From Deltaproteobacteria bacterium (GTDB lineage Bacteria > Myxococcota_A > UBA796 > SXON01): a stretch of 41,605 nt of DNA. This document shows positions 31,283-41,285 of this stretch, one piece after another; within the stretch, counting starts at the first letter, position 1, and every line of letters begins with the position of its first letter. Location of the stretch: positions 1-41,605 of the forward strand of contig BJHF01000059.1 in assembly GCA_014191855.1 (NCBI GenBank). Direction: 5' to 3'. The position numbers were made by a program, and so were the translations under genes. Under the pieces are notes generated by a model that saw only the letters and a list, made by a program, of their open reading frames with translations, searched no databases and had not been told where the DNA came from.

Positions 31283-32230
31283 CTACCGCATCGCCCCGCC
31301 GATCGCCTCCCCTGCATCCCGCCGCTGCGTGCCCCCCTCTCGCGTTACGGTACCATCGGCCGCCACCGAATACACGTGTCCAAAGCGGAAGCTATCGGGA
31401 TCGAGCCATCCCGAGTAGGCGATGTCAACCACGCCAATCGTCGTGACGCCCCCCTCCACGGTCTGGCGGAGGATCGCCGGGGCGATGCTCATCCACGTGT
31501 CGCGCTCGCCCGTGTGGGTGGCCATGACCGCCTCCCAGGCCGCGCCGCGCGGCGCCCCAAAGGTGCCCGCCGGCTCACAGGACCAGGGCGTGAGGAAGTA
31601 ACGACGCACCTCCGTATCCCCTGGTTGCGGCTTGGTAAACGCGGTCCAGTGCAGCGGCGCTAGCGGAGCCGCCACCGCTTCCACCCGCTCCGGTGCCTGC
31701 GAGAGCGCCGCCATCTTGCCCGCGGCGCTCACGCCAAACCACGCTACGAGCGACAGAATCGCGGCGACCGCCGCCCGGTGCGCGCCGACCCCAGACCGTC
31801 GTAACCCCCACGGCACGAGGCCCAGCGTGAGCCAGAACATCGGGTCGACGATGAAGATCAGCTCCAGTCCAAAACGCTGGTCGTTCGGCCACAAGAGCTG
31901 CGTGCCCCACGTCGTGGGCACGTCGAGGATCGCGTGGGAGGCGAGGGCGACTGCCCAGAGCTTGAGGTGATCACGAAAGCGGCCGGTTCGAAGCCAGCGA
32001 AACGAGGCGCCGGCGCCCAGCGCCACGAGCACCGGCCACCCGAGCAGGCTGTGGGTGAAGCCGCGGTGCTCCCAGGTGCCGACATCACGGCCCAGCGCGT
32101 ACAGCAAGATGTCGAGATCGGGGAGGTTGGCGGCGATGAGGGCGACGAGCGAAGCACGCGGTCCAACGCCACGAAACATGTCAAGCTGCCCGATGCGCCA
32201 GCCCATGAGCGCGTGTGCGACATTTTCCAC
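31283..32230 (-). CDS. YdjM-like (LexA-binding, membrane-bound metal-dependent hydrolase) family protein
   Basis: 315 residues. The N-terminus MENVAHALMGWRIGQ, then ANLPDLDILLY, HRGFTHSLLGWPVL and LASHAILDVPTTWGT, supply the His/Asp set of the YdjM/DUF457 family. These are polytopic inner-membrane proteins with putative metal-dependent hydrolase activity, some induced by DNA damage. Four or five hydrophobic helices are visible. The C-terminal ~130 residues form a soluble domain (FTKPQPGDTEVRRYFL, FRFGHVYSVAADGTVTREGG), as seen in longer members. Divergent from the topoisomerase operon with a 64-bp gap, so a shared regulatory region is possible. Confidence 0.85.
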   Translation of the reverse strand: MENVAHALMGWRIGQLDMFRGVGPRASLVALIAANLPDLDILLYALGRDVGTWEHRGFTHSLLGWPVLVALGAGASFRWLRTGRFRDHLKLWAVALASHAILDVPTTWGTQLLWPNDQRFGLELIFIVDPMFWLTLGLVPWGLRRSGVGAHRAAVAAILSLVAWFGVSAAGKMAALSQAPERVEAVAAPLAPLHWTAFTKPQPGDTEVRRYFLTPWSCEPAGTFGAPRGAAWEAVMATHTGERDTWMSIAPAILRQTVEGGVTTIGVVDIAYSGWLDPDSFRFGHVYSVAADGTVTREGGTQRRDAGEAIGGAMR

Positions 32231-32235
32231 GGGCG

Positions 32236-32244
32236 TGCTATAAG
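32236..32244 (+). promoter_or_regulatory. extended -10 promoter candidate for the topoisomerase operon
   Basis: TGCTATAAG (TG-N-TATAAG) is a near-consensus extended -10 element 50 nt before the topoisomerase A start. No good -35 is needed or seen. Downstream, GCGACC-TTCCCC-GGTCGC (32259-32276) can form a leader hairpin. It is placed in the only gap between the divergent YdjM-like and topoisomerase genes. Confidence 0.45.
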
Positions 32245-32294
32245 TCGGCTCCCTCCGCGCGACCTTCCCCGGTCGCCTGCCTCTCGGCTACCGC

Positions 32295-34625
32295 ATGGAT
32301 CGATCCAGCACTCCCCTGCCCCTCGCAGTGGCGGCCCGTCGTCGCTACCTGAGCTACGCGCTCTCGGTCATCAAGTCGCGCGCGCTGCCCGACGTGCGAG
32401 ACGGATTGAAGCCGGTACAACGCCGTATTCTCTACGCGATGTTCCACAACCTGCATCTCACGCCCGAGTCGCGCTATCGCAAGTCAGCGGCGATCGTCGG
32501 CGAGGTGATGGCGAAGTACCACCCCCACGGAGATTCGGCGATCTACGAGGCGATGGTGCGGATGGCGCAGCCGTTCTCGTTGCTGCACACGCTGGTGGAC
32601 GGTCAGGGGAACTTCGGGAGTATCGACGGGGACAACGCCGCTGCGCATCGCTACACGGAGGCCAAGCTCACCCCGATCGCGGTGGAGCTGCTCTCGGAGC
32701 TGAAGCAGCGCACGGTCGACATGCGGCCGACCTACGACGGGCAGAATTCCGAGCCGGTCGTGCTTCCCGCGCAGTTCCCGAACCTGCTCGTGAACGGCAG
32801 CGAAGGCATCGCGGTCGGCATGGCCACGGTCATCCCCCCACACAACCTGCGCGAGGTGATCGACGCATGCTTGTTGCTGCTTGAAAGCCCGGACACGTCG
32901 ATCGCCCAGCTCTGCAAGAAAGTGAAGGGCCCCGACCTCCCGACCGGCGGCGAGATCATCACGCCGGTGGATGAGCTCCGGCAGATGTACGAGCTTGGCC
33001 AGGGCACGGTGAAGGTGCGTGGAACCTGGGAAACCGAGGTGAAGGGGCGCAAGAACTTCGTCATCATCACCAGCGTTCCGTACGGCGTGAACAAGGCGAA
33101 GATGGTGGAGGAGATCGGCGAGCTGATCTCGCTCAAGAAGATCCCCCAGCTCACGGATGTGCGCGACGAGAGCACCGACATCGTGCGGGTGGTGCTGGAG
33201 CTCCGCCAGGCGGGCGACGAGAACGCGGCGATGGCCTTCCTCTTCAAGCACACGCGGCTCGAAGAGGCGATCCACGCCAACATGACCGCGCTCATCCCCA
33301 CGGAGAACCCCGACGCCGCGGCCCCCGAGCGCCTGGACCTCAAGCGGATGCTCCAGCTCTGGCTGGACTTCCGGGTGGATACCGTTCGCCGCCGAACGGA
33401 ATTCGAGCTCGGCCAGCTCCGCGATCGCATCCATGTGCTCGAAGCGCTCGCGAAGATCTTCGACTGCCTCGATGAGGCGATCCGCATCATCCGCGCCTCC
33501 GAAGGCCGGCGGGATGCGGCCGAGAAGCTGATGCTACGCTTCGACCTCGATGATGTGCAGGCGGAGGCGATCCTCGAGCTCAAGCTCTACAAGCTCGCGC
33601 GCCTGGAGATCCTGATCATCCAAGAGGAGCTCGGCGAAAAGCGGGCGGCGGCCGAGCGTTTGGCCACCATCCTCGCCAGCCGGGTGATGCTGCGCGAAAT
33701 GGTGCGCGACGAGCTCTCCGGCATCCGCCAACAGTACGGCGAGCCCCGTCGCACCCGCATCGGCGGCGAGGCCCCGGCGATCGTGTACCAGGAAGATGCG
33801 TACGTCGTGTCGGAAGACGCGGTGGTCGTCATCACGCGAGATGGCTGGATCAAGCGGCAGGGCACCATCACCGGCGTAGAAAAGGTGCGCGTGAAGGAGG
33901 GGGACAGCATCGGGTGGGCGTTGCGGAGCACCACTCGCCATACGATCACGCTGTTCACGACGCAGGGTAGCGCGTACACGCTGCGGGTCGACACCATCCC
34001 GGCCACCACCGGGTACGGGGAGCCGGTTCAAAAATACTTCACGTTTGCGGACGGGGAGCGCGTGGTCGGCGTCGTATCGCACGATCCGCGCAACCTGCCT
34101 ACGGGCCCGGCGCAAGCGGCGCTGCCGCTCGGCGATGAGCCGCCGCCCCCCTACTTCGTGGGCGTGTCCACCCAGGGCAAGGTCGTGCGCCTGCCGGTCG
34201 CGATGATGGTTGAACCCTCGAACCGCAATGGGCGCTACTTCATGAAGCTGGAGGAGGGCACCGACAAGGTGATCGCGGCCTACGTGAGCGACGGCGAGGA
34301 CAACGTGTGCCTGGCGAGCACCCAGGGCAATGTCCTGGCGTTCCCGGCCAGTGAAATCCCGGTGCTCCGCGGCGCGGGCAAGGGCGTGATGGCGATGAAG
34401 CTTCGCGAGGACGACACCGTGTTCGCCTACGAGCTGCACCATGACAACAATACGGGCCCCTCCGTATTGACGCAGCTTGGCCGCGAAGAAGTTGTAACCG
34501 CGAAGAAGTACGGCGGGGCGCGGGCGAGCCGAGGCGCCCAGTTGTTCCGCCGCGGCTACTTCGCGGTGTGGAAGCGCCCCCCAGTCATCGCGCTCGGCAA
34601 AGCCGGCGGCGAAGGGGAGGTCTGA
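32295..34625 (+). CDS. parC: type IIA DNA topoisomerase subunit A (topoisomerase IV ParC-like)
   Basis: 776 residues. Subunit A breaks and rejoins DNA. The catalytic tyrosine is Tyr120 in [11 protein letters not shown]. The quinolone-determining region reads [17 protein letters not shown], with Ser81 and Glu85, i.e. the susceptible-type residues and closer to ParC than GyrA. The breakage-reunion, tower and coiled-coil regions are followed by a beta-pinwheel C-terminal domain (about 500-770). No GyrA-box (QRRGGKG) is evident, favouring topoisomerase IV, a decatenase, over gyrase. The length (752 for E. coli ParC) agrees. It lies 3 nt before the B subunit. ParC versus GyrA cannot be fully settled from the sequence alone. 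Confidence 0.94.
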   Translation: MDRSSTPLPLAVAARRRYLSYALSVIKSRALPDVRDGLKPVQRRILYAMFHNLHLTPESRYRKSAAIVGEVMAKYHPHGDSAIYEAMVRMAQPFSLLHTLVDGQGNFGSIDGDNAAAHRYTEAKLTPIAVELLSELKQRTVDMRPTYDGQNSEPVVLPAQFPNLLVNGSEGIAVGMATVIPPHNLREVIDACLLLLESPDTSIAQLCKKVKGPDLPTGGEIITPVDELRQMYELGQGTVKVRGTWETEVKGRKNFVIITSVPYGVNKAKMVEEIGELISLKKIPQLTDVRDESTDIVRVVLELRQAGDENAAMAFLFKHTRLEEAIHANMTALIPTENPDAAAPERLDLKRMLQLWLDFRVDTVRRRTEFELGQLRDRIHVLEALAKIFDCLDEAIRIIRASEGRRDAAEKLMLRFDLDDVQAEAILELKLYKLARLEILIIQEELGEKRAAAERLATILASRVMLREMVRDELSGIRQQYGEPRRTRIGGEAPAIVYQEDAYVVSEDAVVVITRDGWIKRQGTITGVEKVRVKEGDSIGWALRSTTRHTITLFTTQGSAYTLRVDTIPATTGYGEPVQKYFTFADGERVVGVVSHDPRNLPTGPAQAALPLGDEPPPPYFVGVSTQGKVVRLPVAMMVEPSNRNGRYFMKLEEGTDKVIAAYVSDGEDNVCLASTQGNVLAFPASEIPVLRGAGKGVMAMKLREDDTVFAYELHHDNNTGPSVLTQLGREEVVTAKKYGGARASRGAQLFRRGYFAVWKRPPVIALGKAGGEGEV

Positions 34626-36539
<1,914 letters not shown>

Positions 36540-36544
36540 CGGCT

Positions 36545-38152
36545 ATGCTGCGCTTCGTGCGCCTGTTTCCGCTGCTGATCCTCGTCGCCTGCTCCCGCTC
36601 GTTCGATGAGCCGGTCAAAACCGTTCCCGACGCGGACACCGGGGACTCGGGCACGGACAGCGCGGACACCGACGACACGGAAGACACGGACGAAACCGGG
36701 GATCCCGTCGATACGGGGCCACGGGACCGCGATGGCGACGGCTACGACGAGACCGTGGACTGCGTAGACACCGATCCCGACATCTACCCCGGTGCGCCAG
36801 AGGTCTGGTACGACGGGGAGGATGGGGACTGCGCCGGCGACGGAGACTACGATCAGGATCACGACGGGTACAACGCCGCAGAAGTGGGCGGGGACGACTG
36901 CGTGGACACCGACGCCACCGTGTACCCCGGAGCCGTGGAGGTCTGGTACAACGGGATCGACGAGGACTGCGCGGGCGGCAACGACTACGACCAGGACAGC
37001 GACGGAGACCCCATCCCGAGCGCCGGCGGCGCGGACTGCAACGACCTGGACGCCGCGGCCAACGTGTATGCGATGGAGACGATGGGAGACACGACGGACG
37101 CCGATTGCGACGGGGATGTCGACCGCTTCTGGATGTCCCCGATGGACACGACCGGCGCGAACGGGCTGCAGGGCCCAAGGATCGCGGCCGACTCGGCCTA
37201 CGCGATGGTCACCTTCCTCGCGAACACGTTCACCGATCCGGTGGACGGAACCTCCGTCGCAACCGGCTCGTTTACCTCCTGGTACGACGAAACCGACCCC
37301 TGGACGGGCGTCGTGGGCACGAGCACCTGGAACTGGGGCAGCGGGTACACGCTCGACCAGGGCTTCGACTTCGTAGCCGACGACGACGCCTACACCTGGG
37401 GCTACGGCATGGAGACGGGCGGCGTGCGGTACCTCCTGGGGGACGTGTACGACACAGCCTCCGGCGGCTTCCAGGCTACCGGCTACACCTACCCCACCTC
37501 CAAGAACTTCCAGGACATCGAGCTGACCGTTTCGCTCGACGACAGCCTGCACCTCGTCGGTTGCGACACCAACCTCGGCTACCTCACCTGGATGCACGGC
37601 ACCGCGGACGAATTCTACAACAACAGCACCGACCTCGTGGGCGACGATCTCACGGGTGTAAGCGCCGATAGCTGCGTGGTGGATCTGACCGATCAGGTGG
37701 TGCTTGCCGCCGATTCTTCGACGGCGGGTGTCAAGACGTACACCTACAGCGACCGCACGGGGCTCGCGACAGGGGGCAGCACGCTCGGCGCGCTCACGGT
37801 GTACGACATGCAGTCGTTGTACGCCGGCGGGGTGACGGTGCGCCTCGTGGCGGCCGGCGCGGACGGAGCCCAGGTGACCGTCGGCACCGAGACCATCTGG
37901 CTCACGACGAGAAGCGCGCTCACGCTGCGGGGAATGGTGCTTCCTTCGGGCAACGTCGCCGTCGCGTACACCGACGGCACCGATGCCGTCGTCGGCTGGG
38001 GCAGCCCTTCCGGCGGCTTCACCGAAGTGGTGCTCGATACGGGCCTCGGGAGCGCGGACGACGCGGACGTGTACGTTTCAACCGGCGGGGAGCTGCTGGT
38101 AGCGGTACGCGGCGGCGACCGGGCCGCGCTCGGCGTGGTGGGGATTCCGTAG
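36545..38152 (+). CDS. MopE-type Asp/Cys-repeat lipoprotein
   Basis: 535 residues. The signal peptide MLRFVRLFPLLILVAC (lipid Cys16) has two arginines and is conventional. Residues 29-58 are an acidic DTG/DTD stalk. Residues about 60-192 contain three tandem MopE-like Asp-rich motifs (DRDGDGYDETVDC, DYDQDHDGYNAAEVGGDDC, DYDQDSDGDPIPSAGGADC), each followed by YPGA/EVWY(D/N)G(E/I)D(G/E)DC. These are candidate calcium/copper-binding repeats. The C-terminal ~340 residues are Gly/Thr/Asp-rich and beta-propeller-like. It starts 5 nt after parE, so it could be read from the topoisomerase operon. Probable surface protein; function unknown. Confidence 0.82.
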   Translation: MLRFVRLFPLLILVACSRSFDEPVKTVPDADTGDSGTDSADTDDTEDTDETGDPVDTGPRDRDGDGYDETVDCVDTDPDIYPGAPEVWYDGEDGDCAGDGDYDQDHDGYNAAEVGGDDCVDTDATVYPGAVEVWYNGIDEDCAGGNDYDQDSDGDPIPSAGGADCNDLDAAANVYAMETMGDTTDADCDGDVDRFWMSPMDTTGANGLQGPRIAADSAYAMVTFLANTFTDPVDGTSVATGSFTSWYDETDPWTGVVGTSTWNWGSGYTLDQGFDFVADDDAYTWGYGMETGGVRYLLGDVYDTASGGFQATGYTYPTSKNFQDIELTVSLDDSLHLVGCDTNLGYLTWMHGTADEFYNNSTDLVGDDLTGVSADSCVVDLTDQVVLAADSSTAGVKTYTYSDRTGLATGGSTLGALTVYDMQSLYAGGVTVRLVAAGADGAQVTVGTETIWLTTRSALTLRGMVLPSGNVAVAYTDGTDAVVGWGSPSGGFTEVVLDTGLGSADDADVYVSTGGELLVAVRGGDRAALGVVGIP

Positions 38153-38163
38153 GTACGGGGTGG

Positions 38164-38940
38164 CTACTTCGGAGGGGGCGTGAAGCCCGCTTCCGCCAGA
38201 ATGGCACGCGCCTCGGCGCCCTGGCAGAAGCGCAGGAACGCGGCGGCGTCTTTGGGGTGCGTCGCCGCGGTCACCACCGCGGCGGGGTAGACGATCGGCG
38301 GGTAGGTGCCTGGCGCGAACGAGAACGCAACCTTCACCCTGGGCTCGACGCGTGCGTCTGTGCCGTACACGACGCCGGCCTCGGCTTCGCCCGTCGCGAC
38401 CCAGCGCAGCACCGAACGGACCGTATCGCCGTTCACGACGCGGGGCGCCAGCGCGGACCAGGCCCCCGCGTTCGCCAGGGCCGAGCGGGCGTACTTCCCT
38501 GCGGGGACGTTCTCCCCGGCCAATGCGAGGTGCTGGATGCCGGGCTGATCGAGCTGGGCGGGGTTCGCGACCGTGAGTTCGGAGGTGCGCGGCACGACGG
38601 CGACGAGGGTGTTTCCGGCGAGGTTCACGACGGTGGCTTCGTCGACGAGACGGGCCTCGGCGAGGTCGTCCATCCAGTCCACGTCCGCGGCGACGAACAC
38701 ATCGGCCGGTGCGCCGGACTCGATCTGCTGGGCGAGGCGCGATGTTGCGTCGAAGCTCAGGTTTACGGTGTGGTTTCCGTGGGCGGTCCACGCCGTCGCG
38801 AGCTTGGGCAGCACGTCCGTGAGGCTGGAAGCGGCCAGGACCTGCAAGCGATCCTCGTCGGGGGTGGCGGCGGGGCGGGCGAACGCGATGGCGGAGCCTG
38901 CGAGGGCTGTGGCGAGGAGCATGAGCGAGAGGGGGCGCAT
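38164..38940 (-). CDS. modA: molybdate ABC transporter substrate-binding protein
   Basis: 258 residues with a signal peptide (MRPLSLMLLATALAGSAIAFA). The ModA pattern is clear: LQVLAASSLTDVL, LSFDATSRLAQQIESGAPADVFVAADVDWMD, NTLVAVVPR, GEAEAGVVYGTDAR and VVTAATHPKDAAAFLRFCQGAEARAILAEAGF. It binds molybdate or tungstate in the periplasm and delivers it to ModBC. No modB or modC is in the window, so it is an orphan here, or they lie elsewhere. It converges on the MopE-type gene with an 11-bp gap. The 417 bp upstream hold short repeats. Confidence 0.95.
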   Translation of the reverse strand: MRPLSLMLLATALAGSAIAFARPAATPDEDRLQVLAASSLTDVLPKLATAWTAHGNHTVNLSFDATSRLAQQIESGAPADVFVAADVDWMDDLAEARLVDEATVVNLAGNTLVAVVPRTSELTVANPAQLDQPGIQHLALAGENVPAGKYARSALANAGAWSALAPRVVNGDTVRSVLRWVATGEAEAGVVYGTDARVEPRVKVAFSFAPGTYPPIVYPAAVVTAATHPKDAAAFLRFCQGAEARAILAEAGFTPPPK

Positions 38941-38987
38941 GGAAGAGGGGATTAACGCGTGGGGCGGCGGGCGATGGGGGGGCGGCG

Positions 38988-39056
38988 GCGCGGGCGGCGG
39001 CGTCTGGGCTCGGCGGGCGGCGGCGCTTGGGCGCGGCGGGCGGCGGCGCTTGGGCG
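38988..39056. repeat. 23-bp tandem repeat, two perfect copies and one degenerate
   Basis: The unit begins CGGCGGGCGGCGGCGCTTGG and is 23 bp long. It occurs identically at 39011-39033 and 39034-39056, with a degenerate copy (CTGGGCT ending) at 38988-39010. It lies in the upstream region of modA. Confidence 0.75.
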
Positions 39057-39061
39057 CGGCG

Positions 39062-39168
39062 AGGTATCCCCCCAAAAAAGCGACAGTGGAGGCAGGTATC
39101 CTCCAAAAAATGCGACGGATTCGGGCCAGTCGACCGCCGTGCGTGGTATTCTCGCCGAAAAACGGGCG
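39062..39168. repeat. short A-tract direct repeats upstream of modA
   Basis: AGGTATCCCCCCAAAAAAGC continuing GAC (39062-39084) and AGGTATCCTCCAAAAAATGC continuing GAC (39094-39116) are 23-bp direct repeats with a 32-bp period and few mismatches. A third, weaker copy (TGGTATTCTCGCCGAAAAAC) starts at 39144. They could be protein-binding sites, curved DNA or a dispersed intergenic repeat. Confidence 0.6.
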
Positions 39169-39357
39169 TTCGTCCGTTCGCGCGCCACGTCCACGTCGAC
39201 CCGAAGCCGCCCGCAGTCGCAAATCCAGAGGGGTACCTGAGAAGGCGTCGCAGATCGGTAGGGATACCACCCCCGGGAAGGCGCCGACGGCGTCCGGGGG
39301 ACTGAGCCCGGGCGCCGAGGACGTCGCGCCCTCCCCCACACCCGGGTAGCGGCGCCG

Positions 39358-39729
39358 ATGCGCACGCTCCCACCGTTGCTCGGTGTTATTCGCGGCTTAC
39401 TCCTGGCATGCGCGGGCCTGGACGCGCCCGCCATTGTGGACTCGAGCGTCACTTGCGACGACGAAGATGCCGCTGCCGTTTCGTTTGCCGTCTCCACCAC
39501 CGGAGACCTCGCGACGGTGGAGATCATCGTCCTCGACGGGTCGCTCGAAGTGACTCGAGTCGACTGCTTTGAGTCGGGCGAAGGTGCGTGGGCCGGCTCT
39601 GTTGCGCTGTTCCTCCTCGATGCGGAGACCTGCGACGACGCAAGCGGCCTCACCTACCGAATCCGGGCCCGCCCCTGCTTTACCCCGGAACGAGCGCCAT
39701 CGTTGAATGGAGCCGAAGAGGGGATTTGA
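39358..39729 (+). CDS. small putative lipoprotein, function unknown
   Basis: 123 residues. MRTLPPLLGVIRGLLLAC gives a lipobox cysteine at 18 with arginines in the n-region. The mature part is short, acidic and has four cysteines (VTCDD, VDCFE, ETCDD, RPCF), consistent with disulfides outside the cytoplasm. It resembles no family I know. Its last seven codons and stop overlap the antisense of the tRNA-Thr remnant at 39708-39756, so its 3' end sits exactly at the island boundary. As the tRNA part is host sequence, the frame was probably not broken by the insertion. Confidence 0.55.
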   Translation: MRTLPPLLGVIRGLLLACAGLDAPAIVDSSVTCDDEDAAAVSFAVSTTGDLATVEIIVLDGSLEVTRVDCFESGEGAWAGSVALFLLDAETCDDASGLTYRIRARPCFTPERAPSLNGAEEGI

Positions 39730-39756
39730 ACCCCTGACCTGCTGATTACGAATCAG
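39708..39756 (-). other. attachment-site core: 3' fragment of tRNA-Thr(CGU)
   Basis: On the minus strand the 49 nt read CTGATTCGTAATCAGC (anticodon arm with CGU), then the T-arm AGGGGTTCAAATCCCCT, acceptor strand CTTCGGC, discriminator U and encoded CCA. This matches the 3' part of a bacterial tRNA-Thr. The D-arm and 5' acceptor strand (expected GCCGAAG) are absent in the following bases, so it is not a functional gene. A tyrosine recombinase lies ~0.5 kb away. The simplest reading is an att site left by integration into a tRNA-Thr gene, with the intact copy at the far end of the island. Confidence 0.78.
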
Positions 39757-39856
39757 ACATAAGCAAGGTACAACCTGCATAGTTTCATTCGTTTTTACGT
39801 CGCCAGCACGCTATCGTTAGGTTTTTCTACATAGTATCGGTACGACGCCCGTCAAA

Positions 39857-40240
39857 ATGGAATTGAACCCTTCGCGCGGGTCCAAGGAAAAAATCTCATC
39901 GGGGCTGGCGCGCCCGTTCGGGTTGTGGCGCGCGGCGCCCCGGGCGGGGCCATGGACCGCTGCACAAGAGCGGGTGCTGGGTCCTGCGAGGGAGGGTGGG
40001 CGCGGAGAACGGCGGGAGGTCACGGTTGACGGGCGTGCAGAGGACGCCGAAGGGTACCGACTGGATGTCATCCGCGACCTGAGAGAAAACGGGCATCACG
40101 ATCCTGAGGCGCATCGGGCGAAGTGGGCCCCGCCCGCCAATTTGAGTGACGGGATGCTCGCAGCCATCACCTCGTGGGAGGGCGACGGCCTCAGCGCCTC
40201 TTCGGGTTCGACGTACCGGGACGGTGCGGTTCGTGGCTAA
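39857..40240 (+). CDS. hypothetical protein preceding the integrase
   Basis: A 127-residue hydrophilic protein with no recognised domain. It has an Arg/Glu-rich middle (REGGRGERREVTVDGRAEDA), then YRLDVIRDLRENGHHDPEAH and a short helix (LSDGMLAAITSW). Its TAA overlaps the possible integrase GTG starts at 40224 and 40233, so the two would be translationally coupled. It could be an excisionase-like or integrase accessory factor by position only. Codon third positions are less GC-biased than in the chromosomal genes, consistent either with foreign origin or with a non-coding frame. Confidence 0.4.
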   Translation: MELNPSRGSKEKISSGLARPFGLWRAAPRAGPWTAAQERVLGPAREGGRGERREVTVDGRAEDAEGYRLDVIRDLRENGHHDPEAHRAKWAPPANLSDGMLAAITSWEGDGLSASSGSTYRDGAVRG

Positions 40241-41117
40241 GGGCATCCATGAGGTCGAGAAGATTCCGCCGACGCAGCCGCTCCCGGTCACCCTGCTCGG
40301 TCGACGACTGTTCGACGCACTGAAGCCCGTGCTTGAGAGGCGCGGAAAGTCGTCACCGCGCGCGTACCTACGGGTGATGTGGACCGCGTGGGGGTGGCTC
40401 GTCGACGACCCGAAGACGTGGCCACACGTGCCCCCGCGCCCGTCGTTGCCACGTGGCTACCTCCCTCCACCCAAGGTCTACGGTCGAACGACGGCGCCCT
40501 CGCCCGCGCATGCCGACGCCTGTCTCCGTCGACTCGCCGTCCGAAGTTCACGGGGTGGCACCCTGCTTTGCGGGATCGTCATGCGCTACACGGGCCTCCG
40601 GCTCCGGCAGGTCACCGGGATCCTCCGGCAGGACATCGACATTACCGCTCGCACGCCCGTCGTTCGCAACGGAAAAACGAAGCAAGAGCGTGCCGACATG
40701 CGCGTGGTTCCACTGTCGCGCCACCTGCTCGCTGAGCCGAGGTTCCGCGCCGCCCTCGATGCCGCCCCCGCCGGTGCGCACGTCGTTCGGGCCACGAGCC
40801 CCGCATCGGTGATCCGCGCCTCCTGGCAGGATGCCACGACCCACGACGGCGTTCTGAAGGGGCTGTGGGCGCCTCCGAACCGGGCCAACGCCCGGCCTGA
40901 CCACGCCTTCCGCGCATCGCTTCAAGCCCACCTCACGGAACAGCGCGTCTCCAAGGATGTAATCGACTTTCTGGTCGGCCATGCCGGTGGCTTGCGCGCG
41001 GTCCACTACGGGCGCGATCTCCTCAAGGATGCGCGCGAGGCGGTGGACGGGCTTCCGCCCATCGACTGGGGCGACGCTGCGGTTGAGACGGGGAAGGTGG
41101 TGCGGTTGCGGTCGTAG
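40224..41117 (+). CDS. tyrosine recombinase / phage-type integrase
   Basis: 297 residues from GTG 40224; GTG 40233 and GTG 40146 are alternatives. The N-terminal half (about 18-105) is a helical core-binding domain. The catalytic domain shows Arg126 (YTGLRLRQV), a likely beta-hairpin Lys151 or Lys153 (NGKTKQ), the HxxR box His227/Arg230 (DHAFRASL), His253 (VGHAGG) and the nucleophile Tyr262 (VHYGRD). All active-site positions are present, so it should be active. Its position next to the tRNA-Thr fragment indicates site-specific integration into that tRNA gene. Tyrosine recombinases of this kind move genomic islands and prophages. Confidence 0.88.
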   Translation: MRFVAKGIHEVEKIPPTQPLPVTLLGRRLFDALKPVLERRGKSSPRAYLRVMWTAWGWLVDDPKTWPHVPPRPSLPRGYLPPPKVYGRTTAPSPAHADACLRRLAVRSSRGGTLLCGIVMRYTGLRLRQVTGILRQDIDITARTPVVRNGKTKQERADMRVVPLSRHLLAEPRFRAALDAAPAGAHVVRATSPASVIRASWQDATTHDGVLKGLWAPPNRANARPDHAFRASLQAHLTEQRVSKDVIDFLVGHAGGLRAVHYGRDLLKDAREAVDGLPPIDWGDAAVETGKVVRLRS

Positions 41118-41285
41118 GCGGTGCCGTGGGATGCGCCTCGCGGCGATCGCCGCGACGCCGGAATGCGCCCCCGGCTTCGGAACCAACGACCCCGATGGGT
41201 AACTTGTCATCCGACATGCTTTGCCGCATATCAAGCCGATTTTGTCAACGCTTAGTAAACTCGCGTGCCGTCGGAGCCGGGCTGA

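Larger units (their letters stand above)
38941..39357. other. 417-bp gene-free region with tandem and short direct repeats
   Basis: No convincing gene lies between modA and the small lipoprotein. The left part is extremely GC-rich and contains 23-bp tandem repeats. The middle holds two or three copies of a GGTATCC..CCAAAAAA.GCGAC motif. The right part is plain GC-rich sequence with a GGGGTACC. Several frames are open, but all are Ser/Arg/Pro-rich composition artefacts. It should contain the promoter of modA, but none is clear. Confidence 0.6.

Noticed and set aside
9758..34625. CcdB and the local topoisomerase genes as one functional unit
   Set aside because: They are over 22 kb apart with many unrelated genes between; proximity is not evidence of a link.
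38988..39168. CRISPR array
   Set aside because: Only two or three short, imperfect or adjacent repeats, no spacers of uniform length and no cas genes.
39708..39860. Functional or intron-containing tRNA-Thr
   Set aside because: No D-arm or 5' acceptor strand (complement of CTTCGGC) is found in the following 150 bp.
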